Positions 52,083 to 61,548 are shown, counted from the stretch's first letter. The stretch is DNA of 64,000 bases from Fodinibius sp034521915 (GCF_034521915.1 NZ_JAXHLU010000014.1:1-64000); one strand, 5' to 3'. The notes: generated from the sequence alone by a model not told the origin. Made by a program: numbers and translations.

Positions 52083-53249
52083 CTACCCGGTTTGATTCGT
52101 TATTAACCCATTTTGGCTGGCGGTATTTAGTAAGTCATTAGCAACCAAGTGGACATATTTGTTGGTTACCTCCAGGCTTTTGTGCCCCAACATGTTCTTG
52201 ACCTCAATCACATTAAATCCGTTGCGAAGCAGGAAGGTTGCGCAGGAATGGCGAAGGCCATGGAAATGGATCGAGTCTTTTAGATTGGCTTCTTCGGTTG
52301 CATAATATTTGAACCGTTTAGATACATAACTACCCCTTAATGCTTTTTCGCCATTGGGAGCGGGCATAGGACTAGTGAAGACAAGTCCTTTATGGGGATT
52401 ACCATTAAATTCTCTCCACCGTTTAAGTTCGCTGTAAAGATTATCAAAAATGGGGACCGTACGTTCATATCCGTTTTTGGTATCGGTAACTCGTAGAAAC
52501 CGATCTTTAAGATTAACATGCTCCCAGCGAAGTTGAATAACCTCTTTTCTGCGAAGTCCGGTGTAAAAGGTCAAGGTGATAAGCGGAATAAACCAATGCT
52601 GCTTTTGCTGATCTGTCGAAATAGCTCCGGAGTCTTGATGCTTTTTCTGATAGGCTTTGAACTTTTTAAAAATGTAGTTGAGTTGTTCCTCATCAATAAT
52701 TTTGTCAACGAGGTTATCTCGTGTTTTAGGCAGTCGTATATTATCGCATGGATTGGATTCTAGTATTTCCTTTTCTACGGCCCAGTTAAAGAATGCTTTG
52801 ATGTGTATTAGATAGTTTCTTTTTGAAGCGTTTGCCAAATGGGGTTTAAGGCAAAACGATTTTATGTCATCAGCATTAACCATGGTAACAGGCATGCTGT
52901 ATCCGACCTGATCCATGAATTGTTTAATCACTTGCCGGTAAGTATTTTTGGTCTGTTCGGTAACGTTCGTCTTATCTTTTAAGAATTGTTTTTGAAGCGT
53001 ATTAATGATGGGACTGGTAAGAGACGTACCGTCGAGCTCTTGTTCTTTTTCGTATTTTTGAAGATTCCAGTCGTCATCGAAGGGATTTATTTTGCCGGCA
53101 TCATAGAGCTTTTGGTATTCCAGCTTTTTTTGCTCAGCAATATTTTTGTATTTGGTACCGAGGGCATAGGTCTTTTTATAAGAGGTACCATTCAAGGTGG
53201 TCTTAAAAACTATCGAGTAGTTCCCATTTCTCTTGGTTAAACTGGCCAT
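52083..53249 (-). CDS. int: tyrosine recombinase (site-specific integrase)
   Basis: A 388-residue tyrosine recombinase of the phage/ICE type. Arm-binding N-terminus (MASLTKRNGNYSIVFKTTLN), a SAM-like core-binding domain (TYRQVIKQFMDQVGYSM), then the catalytic residues: Arg in FYTGLRRKEVIQLRWEH, His-x-x-Arg in HFHGLRHSCATFLLRNG, and Tyr in LGHKSLEVTNKYVHLV. It lacks the extra helix that marks integron integrases, so it is not IntI. It is adjacent to the 3' end of tRNA-Arg, the expected attachment site. Confidence 0.9.
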   Translation of the reverse strand: MASLTKRNGNYSIVFKTTLNGTSYKKTYALGTKYKNIAEQKKLEYQKLYDAGKINPFDDDWNLQKYEKEQELDGTSLTSPIINTLQKQFLKDKTNVTEQTKNTYRQVIKQFMDQVGYSMPVTMVNADDIKSFCLKPHLANASKRNYLIHIKAFFNWAVEKEILESNPCDNIRLPKTRDNLVDKIIDEEQLNYIFKKFKAYQKKHQDSGAISTDQQKQHWFIPLITLTFYTGLRRKEVIQLRWEHVNLKDRFLRVTDTKNGYERTVPIFDNLYSELKRWREFNGNPHKGLVFTSPMPAPNGEKALRGSYVSKRFKYYATEEANLKDSIHFHGLRHSCATFLLRNGFNVIEVKNMLGHKSLEVTNKYVHLVANDLLNTASQNGLITNQTG

Positions 53250-53384
53250 GATATATTGGATCGGATTAGTTTAAGTGTACACCATCAATGTAGTACCAAA
53301 TGTAGTACCGAACAAGGAAAATAGGGGCTATTTGGGAAAAGGTTTCCCGAAAAGGGGTAGTGGTAGATATGGTATATACCAACA

Positions 53385-53419
53385 AAAAACCCCGCTCATA
53401 ATTAAATAAGCGGGGTTTT
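53385..53419 (-). terminator. intrinsic terminator downstream of tRNA-Arg
   Basis: AAAACCCCGCT and AGCGGGGTTTT form a strong hairpin around CATAATTAAATA, with T tracts on both strands. It can end the tRNA transcript on the minus strand and read-through from the other side. It lies between the tRNA and the integrase. Confidence 0.8.
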
Positions 53420-53437
53420 TGGAGTAAAAAAGAAGAG

Positions 53438-53511
53438 TACGCCTGAGAGGATTCGAACCCCTAGCCTCCTGATCCGTAATCAGGTGCTCTATCCAGTTGA
53501 GCTACAGGCGC
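53438..53511 (-). tRNA. tRNA-Arg (anticodon ACG)
   Basis: A complete cloverleaf on the minus strand: acceptor GCGCCTG with CAGGCGT (one G-U pair), D-arm GCTCAACTGGATAGAGC, anticodon stem CCTGA/TCAGG with loop TTACGGA, giving anticodon ACG, and the T-loop GGTTCGAATCC. CCA is not encoded. Its 3' end faces the integrase gene, so its 3' part is the likely attachment site of the accessory element to the left. Confidence 0.95.
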
Positions 53512-53686
53512 AGTTGAATGAGAGGCCAAAGATACGCCTATATTTATTTCATTTCAACTCTTTTGGATCAAGAATTTCCATAATATTATTTAATAGTTTA
53601 AAATAAAATTGTAACCATATCTGTTTGCTATAGATCATTCCTAAGCCAATCAATAAGGCATAAAAACTGTGTAATACTTTAAATAA

Positions 53687-54703
53687 TCAGTAGATATGCT
53701 CTGGTTTACAATTCTGTCGGAGCATCCCCAAGACCTGCTGAAAATCTCCAGGCAATTCGGAATCGAATTGAACCATTTCTCCCGTAGTGGGATGTTCAAA
53801 TCCCAGCGTTTTGGCATGCAGGCATTGACGCTGCAATGATGCAAAAAGGTTATTAAACATCTGCTTGCGGCTTCCGGTGTTGGGACCGTACCGTACTGAG
53901 TCCCCGCCATATTTTTGATCCCCGAAAACCCATAGATTATTGTCAGCCAGGTGCACGCGAATTTGGTGTGTTCGGCCGGTTTCAAGTTTTAGTTCGAGCA
54001 GAGTCAGATGATCAAAATACTCAAGAACCCTGTAATGGGTGGTGGCACTTTTACCTTTGTCTTCAGGGACCACGGCCATTCGCTTTCTATGATGTGGATC
54101 ACGTCCGATAGCCCCGGTAATCGTTCCTTCCTTTTTATCCGGAGTACCCCATACAATCGCCCAGTACGTGCGTTCAATATCTTTTGTTCGAAAGTATTCG
54201 CTGAGAATGCGATGAGTCTTATCGTTTTTGGCGACTACAAGGAGGCCGCTGGTGTCTTTATCCAGTCGGTGTACAATGCCGGGACGAACGGTATCTTCTT
54301 CGGGCTCCGAAAGTTCATCGGTATGCCACATAAGTGCATTAACCAGGGTGCCGGTCCAGTTTCCCTTGGCGGGATGAACTACCATATTGGCACTTTTATT
54401 AACGAGCAGTAAATCGTCATCCTCATAGACAATATCCAGCGGCATTTCTTCGGCTTGTACCTCGGGCGGTTTGGGAATGGGGATACGTACATCCAACACA
54501 TCACCGGCTTCTACCGGGTAGGATGCTTTTTCTTTTTTTCTGTTAACGGTTATATGTCCTTCCGTTAAGGCTTCCTGGATTTTGGTCCGTGAGGTATCTT
54601 CTATTTTCGACGCCAGGTATTTATCTAAACGAGTGCCCGAGGTTTCGTCGTCCGGAACTTCCAGATGATATTCTTGAAATTGGTCGCTGTTATTATGGGA
54701 CAT
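53687..54703 (-). CDS. rluD: RluA/RluD-family 23S rRNA pseudouridine synthase
   Basis: A 338-residue enzyme that isomerises uridines in RNA. An N-terminal S4 RNA-binding domain (TRLDKYLASKIEDTSRTKIQ) is followed by the synthase domain with the catalytic HRLDKDTSGLLVVAKND (Asp after HRL) and the later GRTHQIRVHLADNNLWVFG. Length and motifs fit RluD rather than RluA. It is a single core gene next to tRNA-Arg; intact. The 150 bases between it and the tRNA show no feature. Confidence 0.9.
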   Translation of the reverse strand: MSHNNSDQFQEYHLEVPDDETSGTRLDKYLASKIEDTSRTKIQEALTEGHITVNRKKEKASYPVEAGDVLDVRIPIPKPPEVQAEEMPLDIVYEDDDLLLVNKSANMVVHPAKGNWTGTLVNALMWHTDELSEPEEDTVRPGIVHRLDKDTSGLLVVAKNDKTHRILSEYFRTKDIERTYWAIVWGTPDKKEGTITGAIGRDPHHRKRMAVVPEDKGKSATTHYRVLEYFDHLTLLELKLETGRTHQIRVHLADNNLWVFGDQKYGGDSVRYGPNTGSRKQMFNNLFASLQRQCLHAKTLGFEHPTTGEMVQFDSELPGDFQQVLGMLRQNCKPEHIY

Positions 54704-55079
54704 CAGATCGTTTAAATGAGGGTTTATGTTGATTGCCTAAGAAATTACAAAATTCCTGAAATTATTTTGTAAGGATTGCCTTCCTTAAGGGTCTTACTAG
54801 TGACTGTTCATTAAGATAGATACCTTGAGGCTACAAACAAATTAGGCTCCCGTTAAAAACGGGAGCCTTTTTTATTTTGAGGTTTTGAATTCAGTACTAA
54901 AACAAAATGTAAAACTTACCAGAATAACAGAATGAACAACCCCCTTTAATCTACCTTATGAAAGGGAGATACAGAGGGTTGTATAATATTTTGTCAAAAA
55001 TCTTTAAAAATAAATTCAACGAACATTAAACCGTGTTCAATTTTTTGTACTTTTAGGGCCTAATAAAACACCGACGGCT
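54704..55079. other. 376-bp intergenic region between rluD and recN
   Basis: No protein gene is apparent. It contains the promoters of the divergent rluD and recN genes and an orphan hairpin terminator at 54845-54873. Just before recN the sequence TTGTACTTTTAGGGCC may hold promoter elements. A short plus-strand RNA ending at the hairpin is possible. Confidence 0.5.
54845..54873 (+). terminator. orphan intrinsic terminator
   Basis: GGCTCCCGTT-AAAA-ACGGGAGCC followed by TTTTTTA is a textbook plus-strand terminator, but there is no plus-strand gene before it for over 3 kb. It may end an unannotated small RNA starting near 54780, or insulate recN. Confidence 0.75.
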
Positions 55080-56771
55080 ATGATACAATCACTTTATATA
55101 AAAGATTTCGCACTGATTGATGAGCTGGAAGTCTCCTTTCAGGAAGGGCTCAATATTCTTACCGGTCAAACGGGGGCGGGTAAATCAATTATTGTTGGAG
55201 CTCTGAATATGATTTTAGGCGAACGTGCCGATACCGAAGTAATCCGTCAGGGGGCAAGTAAAGCTATTGCCGAAGCGATTATCGAAGTAGGAGAATACGA
55301 AGAGGTTAATCAACTGCTCGAAGAAAATGCTGTAGAGAAACGTTCGGAGCTGATCCTCAGACGTGAGATTCGTTCATCGGGTAGCCGCGGATTTATCAAT
55401 GATACCCCGGTAAATATTTCGGTACTGCGAAAGGTGGGTAACTACCTGGTGGATTTACATGGTCAACACGATCACCAGATGTTGCTGAAGGAGGAAAATC
55501 ATCGTGGTGTTATTGACGGATTTGCTGATGTGCAGCCTGCCTTGAAAGCGTATGGACAATCGTACCAGGAGATGGTTGAGCTTCGGAAAGAGTTACGCGA
55601 TCTGCAAAAACGGGAGCGAGAACTGCAGGAGAAGGTGGAGCTGTATCAATTCCAGGTTGAGGAACTTGAAGATGCCGAACTCGACCCGGAGGAAGAGGAA
55701 AAGCTTGAAGAGGAAATACACCTGCTCGACAATGCAGAAGAGCTCGATCAAAAAGCAGGAGCGATTGTGGAGATGGGCGATCACAATGAGATAAATGTGA
55801 TGGAGTTGCTGAACCAGATTAAACTGCACCTCGAAGATATTGCCCGAATTGAACCGGAATTCGAAAGTTATTTAGAAGAAATTTCTTCGGCCCGTATTAG
55901 TATTCGGGAGACGGTGCAGTTTGCAGAACGGTACCGCAGTAAAATTGAGTTCAATCCCAATCGGTTGGAGAAGCTGCGAAAGCGTCAGAATAAGTTGAAT
56001 AGCCTGCAGAAAAAATATCATCGCAGTATACCCGATCTGATAGAGTATCTGCATGAGATTAAAAAAGAATTGAGTTTGGCAGAGAATTTTGATCTTGAGC
56101 TTGAGAAGCTGGAAAAAAAGATCAATGATCAGGCTGATGTACTGGCTGAGAAAGCAAAAGAATTGCATAAGGTTCGTGAAAAAGTGGGAGAGCAACTCTC
56201 GAAACAGATTGAGGATGAGTTGAGTAAACTGGGAATTCCGCACGCCAATTTTGAGGTGCGCGTGGATTGGATGGTGACATCGGAATCACAGGGATGGATC
56301 ACGGTTGACGGTCAGCCCGTGGAGTGCACCGAACATGGTTGTGATGAGGTTCGACTGTATATTTCTACGAATAAGGGCGAAGAACCAAAACCGTTGGCAA
56401 AGATTGCCTCAGGTGGAGAAATTAGCCGGGTAATGTTGGCGCTAAAATCCATCATGGCTAGAGAGCAGAGCCTGCCGGTAATGATCTTTGATGAAATTGA
56501 TACCGGTATTAGTGGGGAGATCTCAGAAAAGGTGGGACGAACGATGCGGCGGCTGTCCGAGCGGTGCCAAATTATTGCGATTACGCATCAGCCGCAAATT
56601 GCCAGTCAGGCCCACAAGCATTATAAAGTGCAGAAGGTGGAAAGTGATGGACGAACGGTATCCCGTATAATTCCGCTGGATGATAATGAGCACGTAACTG
56701 AAGTGGCTACGCTGATGAGCGGCGAAGATATTACTGATGCTGCCCTTGAAAGCGCGCAGGAACTTGATTAA
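55080..56771 (+). CDS. recN: DNA repair protein RecN
   Basis: A 563-residue SMC-like repair ATPase, usual length. Walker A LTGQTGAGKSIIVGALN near the N-terminus, a long central coiled coil (about 150-370), the ABC signature KIASGGEISRVMLALK and Walker B PVMIFDEIDTGISGEI with the H-loop IAITHQPQIASQAHK near the C-terminus. RecN holds broken DNA ends or sister chromatids together during double-strand break repair. It stands alone; the frame is intact. Confidence 0.95.
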   Translation: MIQSLYIKDFALIDELEVSFQEGLNILTGQTGAGKSIIVGALNMILGERADTEVIRQGASKAIAEAIIEVGEYEEVNQLLEENAVEKRSELILRREIRSSGSRGFINDTPVNISVLRKVGNYLVDLHGQHDHQMLLKEENHRGVIDGFADVQPALKAYGQSYQEMVELRKELRDLQKRERELQEKVELYQFQVEELEDAELDPEEEEKLEEEIHLLDNAEELDQKAGAIVEMGDHNEINVMELLNQIKLHLEDIARIEPEFESYLEEISSARISIRETVQFAERYRSKIEFNPNRLEKLRKRQNKLNSLQKKYHRSIPDLIEYLHEIKKELSLAENFDLELEKLEKKINDQADVLAEKAKELHKVREKVGEQLSKQIEDELSKLGIPHANFEVRVDWMVTSESQGWITVDGQPVECTEHGCDEVRLYISTNKGEEPKPLAKIASGGEISRVMLALKSIMAREQSLPVMIFDEIDTGISGEISEKVGRTMRRLSERCQIIAITHQPQIASQAHKHYKVQKVESDGRTVSRIIPLDDNEHVTEVATLMSGEDITDAALESAQELD

Positions 56772-56902
56772 TAAAAACACTTTTAAAAATTAGTTTTAAT
56801 AGGCCACAGATCGACGAAGATTAGAACTGATTTTATAAATTTAAAGTTAGGAGTTAATCTGTTGGATCTGTGTAAATCACTGGGCAAAAACTTTTATTCT
56901 CT

Positions 56903-57283
56903 ATGGGAAAACATCACTCGGATCGTTTTGTTACGCTGGTTGATGACGCTAAAACGCGTATTGAGGAAATTACGCCCGAAGAAGTGAGGCGGAAACAGAA
57001 ATCCGACGACGATTTTGTGCTACTGGATGTTCGTGAGCAGGATGAATGGGAAAAGGCCCGCATTGCGGGAGCCGAATATCTGGGCAGAGGAGTTTTGGAG
57101 CGTGATATTGAAGAAGAGTATCCCAATTTAGACGAGGAAATTGTACTATATTGCGGAGGCGGATATCGCTCCGCTCTGGCTGCTGATAACCTGCAGAAAA
57201 TGGGATACAACAACGTAAAATCACTGGCCGGCGGATTCAGATCCTGGACGGAAGCAGGGTGTCCTATTAAAAAGCAAGAGTAA
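56903..57283 (+). CDS. rhodanese-domain sulfurtransferase
   Basis: A 126-residue single-domain rhodanese. Conserved DDFVLLDVREQDEWEKARIA near the middle, the active-site loop YCGGGYRSALAA with Cys about residue 87, and NVKSLAGGFRSWTEAGCP at the end. It can carry persulfide sulfur to acceptors. It follows recN after 131 bp and is probably its own transcript. Confidence 0.9.
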   Translation: MGKHHSDRFVTLVDDAKTRIEEITPEEVRRKQKSDDDFVLLDVREQDEWEKARIAGAEYLGRGVLERDIEEEYPNLDEEIVLYCGGGYRSALAADNLQKMGYNNVKSLAGGFRSWTEAGCPIKKQE

Positions 57284-57291
57284 TAAAAAAA

Positions 57292-57319
57292 GAGGTTGGA
57301 TGCTTGCGCATCCAACCTC
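57292..57319 (-). terminator. terminator shared by convergent genes
   Basis: GAGGTTGGATGC-TTGC-GCATCCAACCTC is a perfect 12-bp hairpin. On the minus strand it is followed by TTTTTTT, ending the lipoprotein transcript from the right; on the plus strand it ends the rhodanese transcript less efficiently. Confidence 0.8.
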
Positions 57320-57473
57320 AAAGCAAGGGAACGGGATAATAGAAGTCTGTAGATGCAGATGAGCCTAGGTCTTTTACAACAACAGGGCTAAGTTGTCGAA
57401 GACAATCTCTTTTTCTTAACTGGCGGTTATATCACTCTAAGAGTTCATGAGTTAAATTATTACTATTCTTTTT

Positions 57474-57881
57474 TCAATTTGATGAAAGAGAAACGGTATC
57501 AGGACCTGCTAATTTTACTACGTGACACTCATCTCCTTGAAAGATGAACTCCTCGCTAAATTGCAGGCTGTCTTTTACTCCCTCCACAACAACCGTTTCC
57601 CCATTGCTGCTAAGATCTTCCAGGAAGCCATCGTGCATTATGGTGTATGTGCCCGGCTGATTTTCCTTACAAAGATATTCGTCGCAAGGATAAACGCTCC
57701 CATCCCCTTCATTTATTACGGTTATTTGGACGGAGTCAGCCGGAGTACCATCATGGTCTAATACAGTAACCGAGTGCATGACGAATTCAGTGGTACAATA
57801 AGTGGGACCCTCTGGTTGCGAACAGTTTTGAAATATGAAAACGACTATGAAAACAATAGGTACAAGTTTGAGGAATTTCAA
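57474..57881 (-). CDS. small lipoprotein
   Basis: A 135-residue protein with a lipoprotein signal (FLKLVPIVFIVVFIFQNC, lipobox Cys near residue 20). The mature domain resembles a carboxypeptidase-regulatory/Ig-like beta sandwich (VTVLDHDGTPADSVQITVIN) and has additional Cys residues (YPCDEYLCKE) that may form a disulfide. Likely attached to the envelope; function unknown. Confidence 0.65.
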   Translation of the reverse strand: MKFLKLVPIVFIVVFIFQNCSQPEGPTYCTTEFVMHSVTVLDHDGTPADSVQITVINEGDGSVYPCDEYLCKENQPGTYTIMHDGFLEDLSSNGETVVVEGVKDSLQFSEEFIFQGDECHVVKLAGPDTVSLSSN

Positions 57882-57976
57882 AATGAAACGTTTATATATT
57901 ATATATAAGGTTGAAATATATTTAGTGATTTCAATTAAAGTAACGTGTGGTTATTAATGTTATTGGTATTTAACAA

Positions 57977-58396
57977 TTAATAGTCACCATTTCCATCCGA
58001 AGAGGGCGTGCCCGTTTTTATATCATGGTCGTGATCCTGGTTGTTAACCCACACTACTTCGGTGTTGGGCGCTACTTCAAGGTTTTCGGGTACAAACTGG
58101 TTGTTTTCCATGCTAACGGTATCTCGATCTACCGGATCCGCACTGCTCGTAACCGTAATTTGTCCGGTCATATTGGGCGTATGTATGGTACAGTAATAAT
58201 CAACTGTTTCTTCTTCCTCAAAGGTATAGCTAAACGTTTCTCCGGGTGCAATGAGTCCGCTCGAAAAGCTTGCAGATTGATTTTGGTTATTATTCTTTTC
58301 GCCAGAATCGGTACTTGAATCGCCGCATCCTGCGATAATCAGAAATAGTGATACAACAATAGTTAGAAGTACATTTCGATGGCTACTTATTAGCAT
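57977..58396 (-). CDS. cupredoxin-like lipoprotein with permuted halves
   Basis: A 139-residue lipoprotein (FLIIAGCGDSSTDSG) related to plastocyanin/azurin. After a polar linker comes the copper-site C-terminal half first, GETFSYTFEEEETVDYYC then TIHTPNMTGQITV (Cys-x-x-His-x4-Met). The N-terminal half follows, ENNQFVPENLEVAPNTEVVW and NNQDHDHDI, with the fourth ligand candidate His. The order is inverted compared with normal cupredoxins, so it is either circularly permuted or the middle of a cut tandem array. Copper binding and electron transfer are plausible but unproven. The sequence GTPSSDGNGDY at the end looks like a domain linker. Confidence 0.7.
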   Translation of the reverse strand: MLISSHRNVLLTIVVSLFLIIAGCGDSSTDSGEKNNNQNQSASFSSGLIAPGETFSYTFEEEETVDYYCTIHTPNMTGQITVTSSADPVDRDTVSMENNQFVPENLEVAPNTEVVWVNNQDHDHDIKTGTPSSDGNGDY

Positions 58397-58492
58397 AATA
58401 AATCCCCCATATTTGTGATTAGATTGCTAAAGGTCGTTTCTTACCTATACAGCAGTTTTGTTATGAGGGTTGCCTCCGGCATGAGGTTTTTC

Positions 58493-61429
58493 TCAGGCTA
58501 AATCTCCAGCGAGCAGTTGAGCAGGATGCTTAGCCTCTAAGTTAACGCCATCGTAAATCTGATGACGGCACGAAAATCCCGGCGCGCAGATAAGAGCATC
58601 CTCCGGGAGATCACGCAGGGCGGGAAACAATCGTTGGCGCCCAATATCCATCGAGACCTCGTAATGGTCCGCTTCATATCCAAAGCTACCCGCCATCCCG
58701 CAGCATCCGGTGTCGCCAACCTCAACCTCATAGCCGGCCCCTTCCAGCGCTGTACGGATGGCCGAGTGGCCAATGAGCGATTTGGCGTGGCAATGTCCGT
58801 GTACAAATACCTTCTTGTTTTTTGGGGATACAGGAGAGTCTGCCAGAATATTAGCGGCGAATTCCTCAAAGGTATAGCTGCTGTCGGCCACTTTTTGTGC
58901 TGAGTGAACCTGGTCTTCGTCACACAAATCGAGGTATTCATCACGAAGGGTTAAAATCTCCGAGGGCTCGAGCCCGATTATAGGTATTCCCTGATCGGCG
59001 AAGTTAGCCAGTTTGGGCAAATGAGTATCTAAAATTTCTTTTGCGTGAGTAAGCATTCCCTTCGATATCTGCGGACGTCCCACTTCGTGAAAATCAGGGA
59101 CAATGACATGATAATCCTGTGATTCTAAAAATCGAACGGCTGCTTTTCCGATTTCCGGATCGTGGTAGTTGGTAAAAATATCAATTAAGAGAACTACCTC
59201 TCTTCCAACATCTGAATTTAACGTCGGACGAGTTTTTGGGGCCCTTTCATCCATCGGATCGCGAACCCAGCGACTCGATGGAGATTTACGGCCATCCCAC
59301 CAATCCATAAATGTTTGTTCAGCAAACTCAGGTAAATTTCGTCGCTTGTCGATCCCCAAAAACTGCTGCAGTAATTCTTTGGTGACCGGCTGACGAATCA
59401 TCCAGTTTGAAAGCTTTGGAAATAACGAAGCCAGCGGGTAGAGCTTGGCCGCCTGACCAAAGAATCGTTCCCCAAGCGATATGCCGTGTTCTTTATGCCA
59501 TCCCTGCGTAAATTCGGCTTTCATCTTTGCCATATCCACATTGGCGGGACATTCACTTTTACAGGCTTTGCAGCTCAGACACAAGTCGAGCGCATCCTTT
59601 AGTTCCTCGGATTGAAACGCTTCTTTTTGCTTGCCCGAAAAGAGCTGTCGAAAGAGGTTTGCTCGTCCACGGGTGGAATCCTTTTCTTCTTTAGTGGCCA
59701 TATAGCTGGGGCACATGGTGCCGCCGCTTTCTGATAACTTTCGACAAACACCCGCACCGTTGCAAAGTTCTACTGCGTCCGCAAAACTCTCCTCTTTTCG
59801 CCAGTTAAAATGAGTGTCGATCTTAGGCTTTTGATACGATGGAGAATACCGGAGATCCTGCTCCATCGGTTTGGGATCGATAATTTTACCGGGATTGAAA
59901 ATGTATTGAGGATCCCAGATCTGTTTCACTTTCTTGAGCAGTGGCATCATCTCAGCTCCCAAGACTTTTTCGATATAGGGGGCTCGTGCGCGTCCGTCGC
60001 CGTGTTCGCCGGATAGTGATCCGCGGTAACTGCGTACCAGGTCGGCAATTTCACCGGCCATCGTTTTCATTTTTTCGATCTCATCCGGCTTTTGCAGATC
60101 GATGACCGGACGCAAGTGGAGTTCTCCAACAGAAGCGTGTGCATAAAACACGCAGTCGGTTTCGTGTTTGTCCATGATCTTCTGGAAGTCATCGATGTAG
60201 TCGGGTAGGTCGGGAACGCGGACAGCCGTATCTTCAGCAAAGGTAGGCGTACGACCCTCCGATCCAAGTCCCATTAATAACCCTAATCCCGCTTTACGCA
60301 GGTTCCAGACGCGCTCCATTTTGTCCTTATCTGTGATGATGGGAGTAGCATCACTGAGTCCCATCTTCTGTAATTTCTCGGAAAGCTTTTTAGCTTTTTT
60401 TCGGAGTTCGTCAGTATTATCACCGTCAAGTTGGACAATCAGAATTGCTTTGGGATCGCCATCCAGAAAGAAACGGTTTTCGCGTTGCTCGATGTTCCCT
60501 TTTGTTGCGTTGAGGATGATATCATCAACCAACTCAACGGCGGCAGGATCTTCCTTCACAATTTCTACCGTGGCTTCAAGGGCTTTTCGAATGGTTGAAA
60601 AGTGGGGTGCCAAAATAATGGATTCGGGATCGCGAGGTACGAGGTTTAGTTTTGCCGAAGCAGTCATGGCCAATGTGCCTTCGCTTCCGCAAAGCAGTTC
60701 CGCCATATTGAACTTTCGTCCATCGGGATTAAATGGTTGCATCTCACAGAGACGATCGAGAGCGTAACCCGTGTTACGCCTGATAATTTCGGGATGCGGA
60801 TAGTTTTCTAAAATTTGGTCGCGGTGCTTACGAATCAATGAATTTATTTCTCGATAGATATGTCCCTCGAGTGTATCAAGCTCCATCTTGGCAGCCAGCT
60901 CGGTTTCGGTAAGGGGCTTGAATATTGCCCTGGATCCGTCACTCAAAACAGCATCAATTTTGAGGATATGCTCGCGGGTTGTTTGGTATTTGATAGAAAA
61001 AATGCCGCAAGAATTGTTGCCGATCATCCCGCCGATCATACAGCGATTTGTCGTAGCCGTATCAGGACCAAAGAGCAGCCCATATTTGTTCGCTTCCCGA
61101 TTTAAGGTATCCCGAATGACGCCCGGCTGTACCTGAGCAAATTGCTTGCCTTCATTAATTTCGATGATCCGGTTCATATTGCGACCCACGTCCATGACAA
61201 TGCCACCGCCGGTCGTTTGTCCCGCAAGGCTGGTTCCCGCTCCCCTTGCGGTGATGCTCTTACCGTTTTCACGAGCCCATTGGACAAGCTTTGCAATATC
61301 CTGTTGCGATTCCGGAAAAGCTACGCCTTCGGGCAATTCTTCGTAGCTTGAGGCGTCGTTAGCATACAGGCGACGCGTTTGTTCGTCGGTATGAATCTTG
61401 GGAGCGGAAAGATCAGTAGGTGTATCCAT
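58493..61429 (-). CDS. FAD-linked/Fe-S oxidoreductase, D-2-hydroxyglutarate dehydrogenase-like (YdiJ/Dld type)
   Basis: A 978-residue two-domain enzyme from ATG 61429 (MDTPTDLSAPKIHTDEQT). The N-terminal half is a VAO-type FAD domain (ITARGAGTSLAGQTTGGGIV, GEHGDGRARAPYIEKVLG). The C-terminal half has two Fe-S ligand clusters (CNGAGVCRKL, LCLSCKACKSECP) and CCG-type domains (VHGHCHAKSLIG, TGCCGMAGSFGYE). It belongs to the family that includes YdiJ, which oxidises D-2-hydroxyacids and passes electrons to the quinone or cytochrome pool. Its neighbour is an L-2-hydroxyglutarate oxidase, which supports a hydroxyglutarate role. The frame is intact for its full length. Confidence 0.85.
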   Translation of the reverse strand: MDTPTDLSAPKIHTDEQTRRLYANDASSYEELPEGVAFPESQQDIAKLVQWARENGKSITARGAGTSLAGQTTGGGIVMDVGRNMNRIIEINEGKQFAQVQPGVIRDTLNREANKYGLLFGPDTATTNRCMIGGMIGNNSCGIFSIKYQTTREHILKIDAVLSDGSRAIFKPLTETELAAKMELDTLEGHIYREINSLIRKHRDQILENYPHPEIIRRNTGYALDRLCEMQPFNPDGRKFNMAELLCGSEGTLAMTASAKLNLVPRDPESIILAPHFSTIRKALEATVEIVKEDPAAVELVDDIILNATKGNIEQRENRFFLDGDPKAILIVQLDGDNTDELRKKAKKLSEKLQKMGLSDATPIITDKDKMERVWNLRKAGLGLLMGLGSEGRTPTFAEDTAVRVPDLPDYIDDFQKIMDKHETDCVFYAHASVGELHLRPVIDLQKPDEIEKMKTMAGEIADLVRSYRGSLSGEHGDGRARAPYIEKVLGAEMMPLLKKVKQIWDPQYIFNPGKIIDPKPMEQDLRYSPSYQKPKIDTHFNWRKEESFADAVELCNGAGVCRKLSESGGTMCPSYMATKEEKDSTRGRANLFRQLFSGKQKEAFQSEELKDALDLCLSCKACKSECPANVDMAKMKAEFTQGWHKEHGISLGERFFGQAAKLYPLASLFPKLSNWMIRQPVTKELLQQFLGIDKRRNLPEFAEQTFMDWWDGRKSPSSRWVRDPMDERAPKTRPTLNSDVGREVVLLIDIFTNYHDPEIGKAAVRFLESQDYHVIVPDFHEVGRPQISKGMLTHAKEILDTHLPKLANFADQGIPIIGLEPSEILTLRDEYLDLCDEDQVHSAQKVADSSYTFEEFAANILADSPVSPKNKKVFVHGHCHAKSLIGHSAIRTALEGAGYEVEVGDTGCCGMAGSFGYEADHYEVSMDIGRQRLFPALRDLPEDALICAPGFSCRHQIYDGVNLEAKHPAQLLAGDLA

Positions 61430-61499
61430 AAGAGACAGATATACCAATATTTGAATGCCTTTGCAACAATTCTGAAGTGTCGTACTCTACTTTTTATTT

Positions 61500-61534
61500 A
61501 AAGATTCCCAAACTTAGGAAGTTTGGGAATCTTT
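61500..61534. terminator. terminator between lhgO and the FAD/Fe-S dehydrogenase
   Basis: AAAGATTCCCAAACTT-AGG-AAGTTTGGGAATCTTT is a perfect 16-bp hairpin just after the lhgO stop. It should separate the two minus-strand genes' transcripts. Confidence 0.8.
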
Positions 61535-61548
61535 CATAGTAGAAGCTA

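Noticed and set aside
52083..53249. Integron integrase IntI
   Set aside because: It has the general tyrosine recombinase motifs and a phage-type N-terminus and lies at tRNA-Arg, 19 kb from the array; no integron-specific patch is evident.
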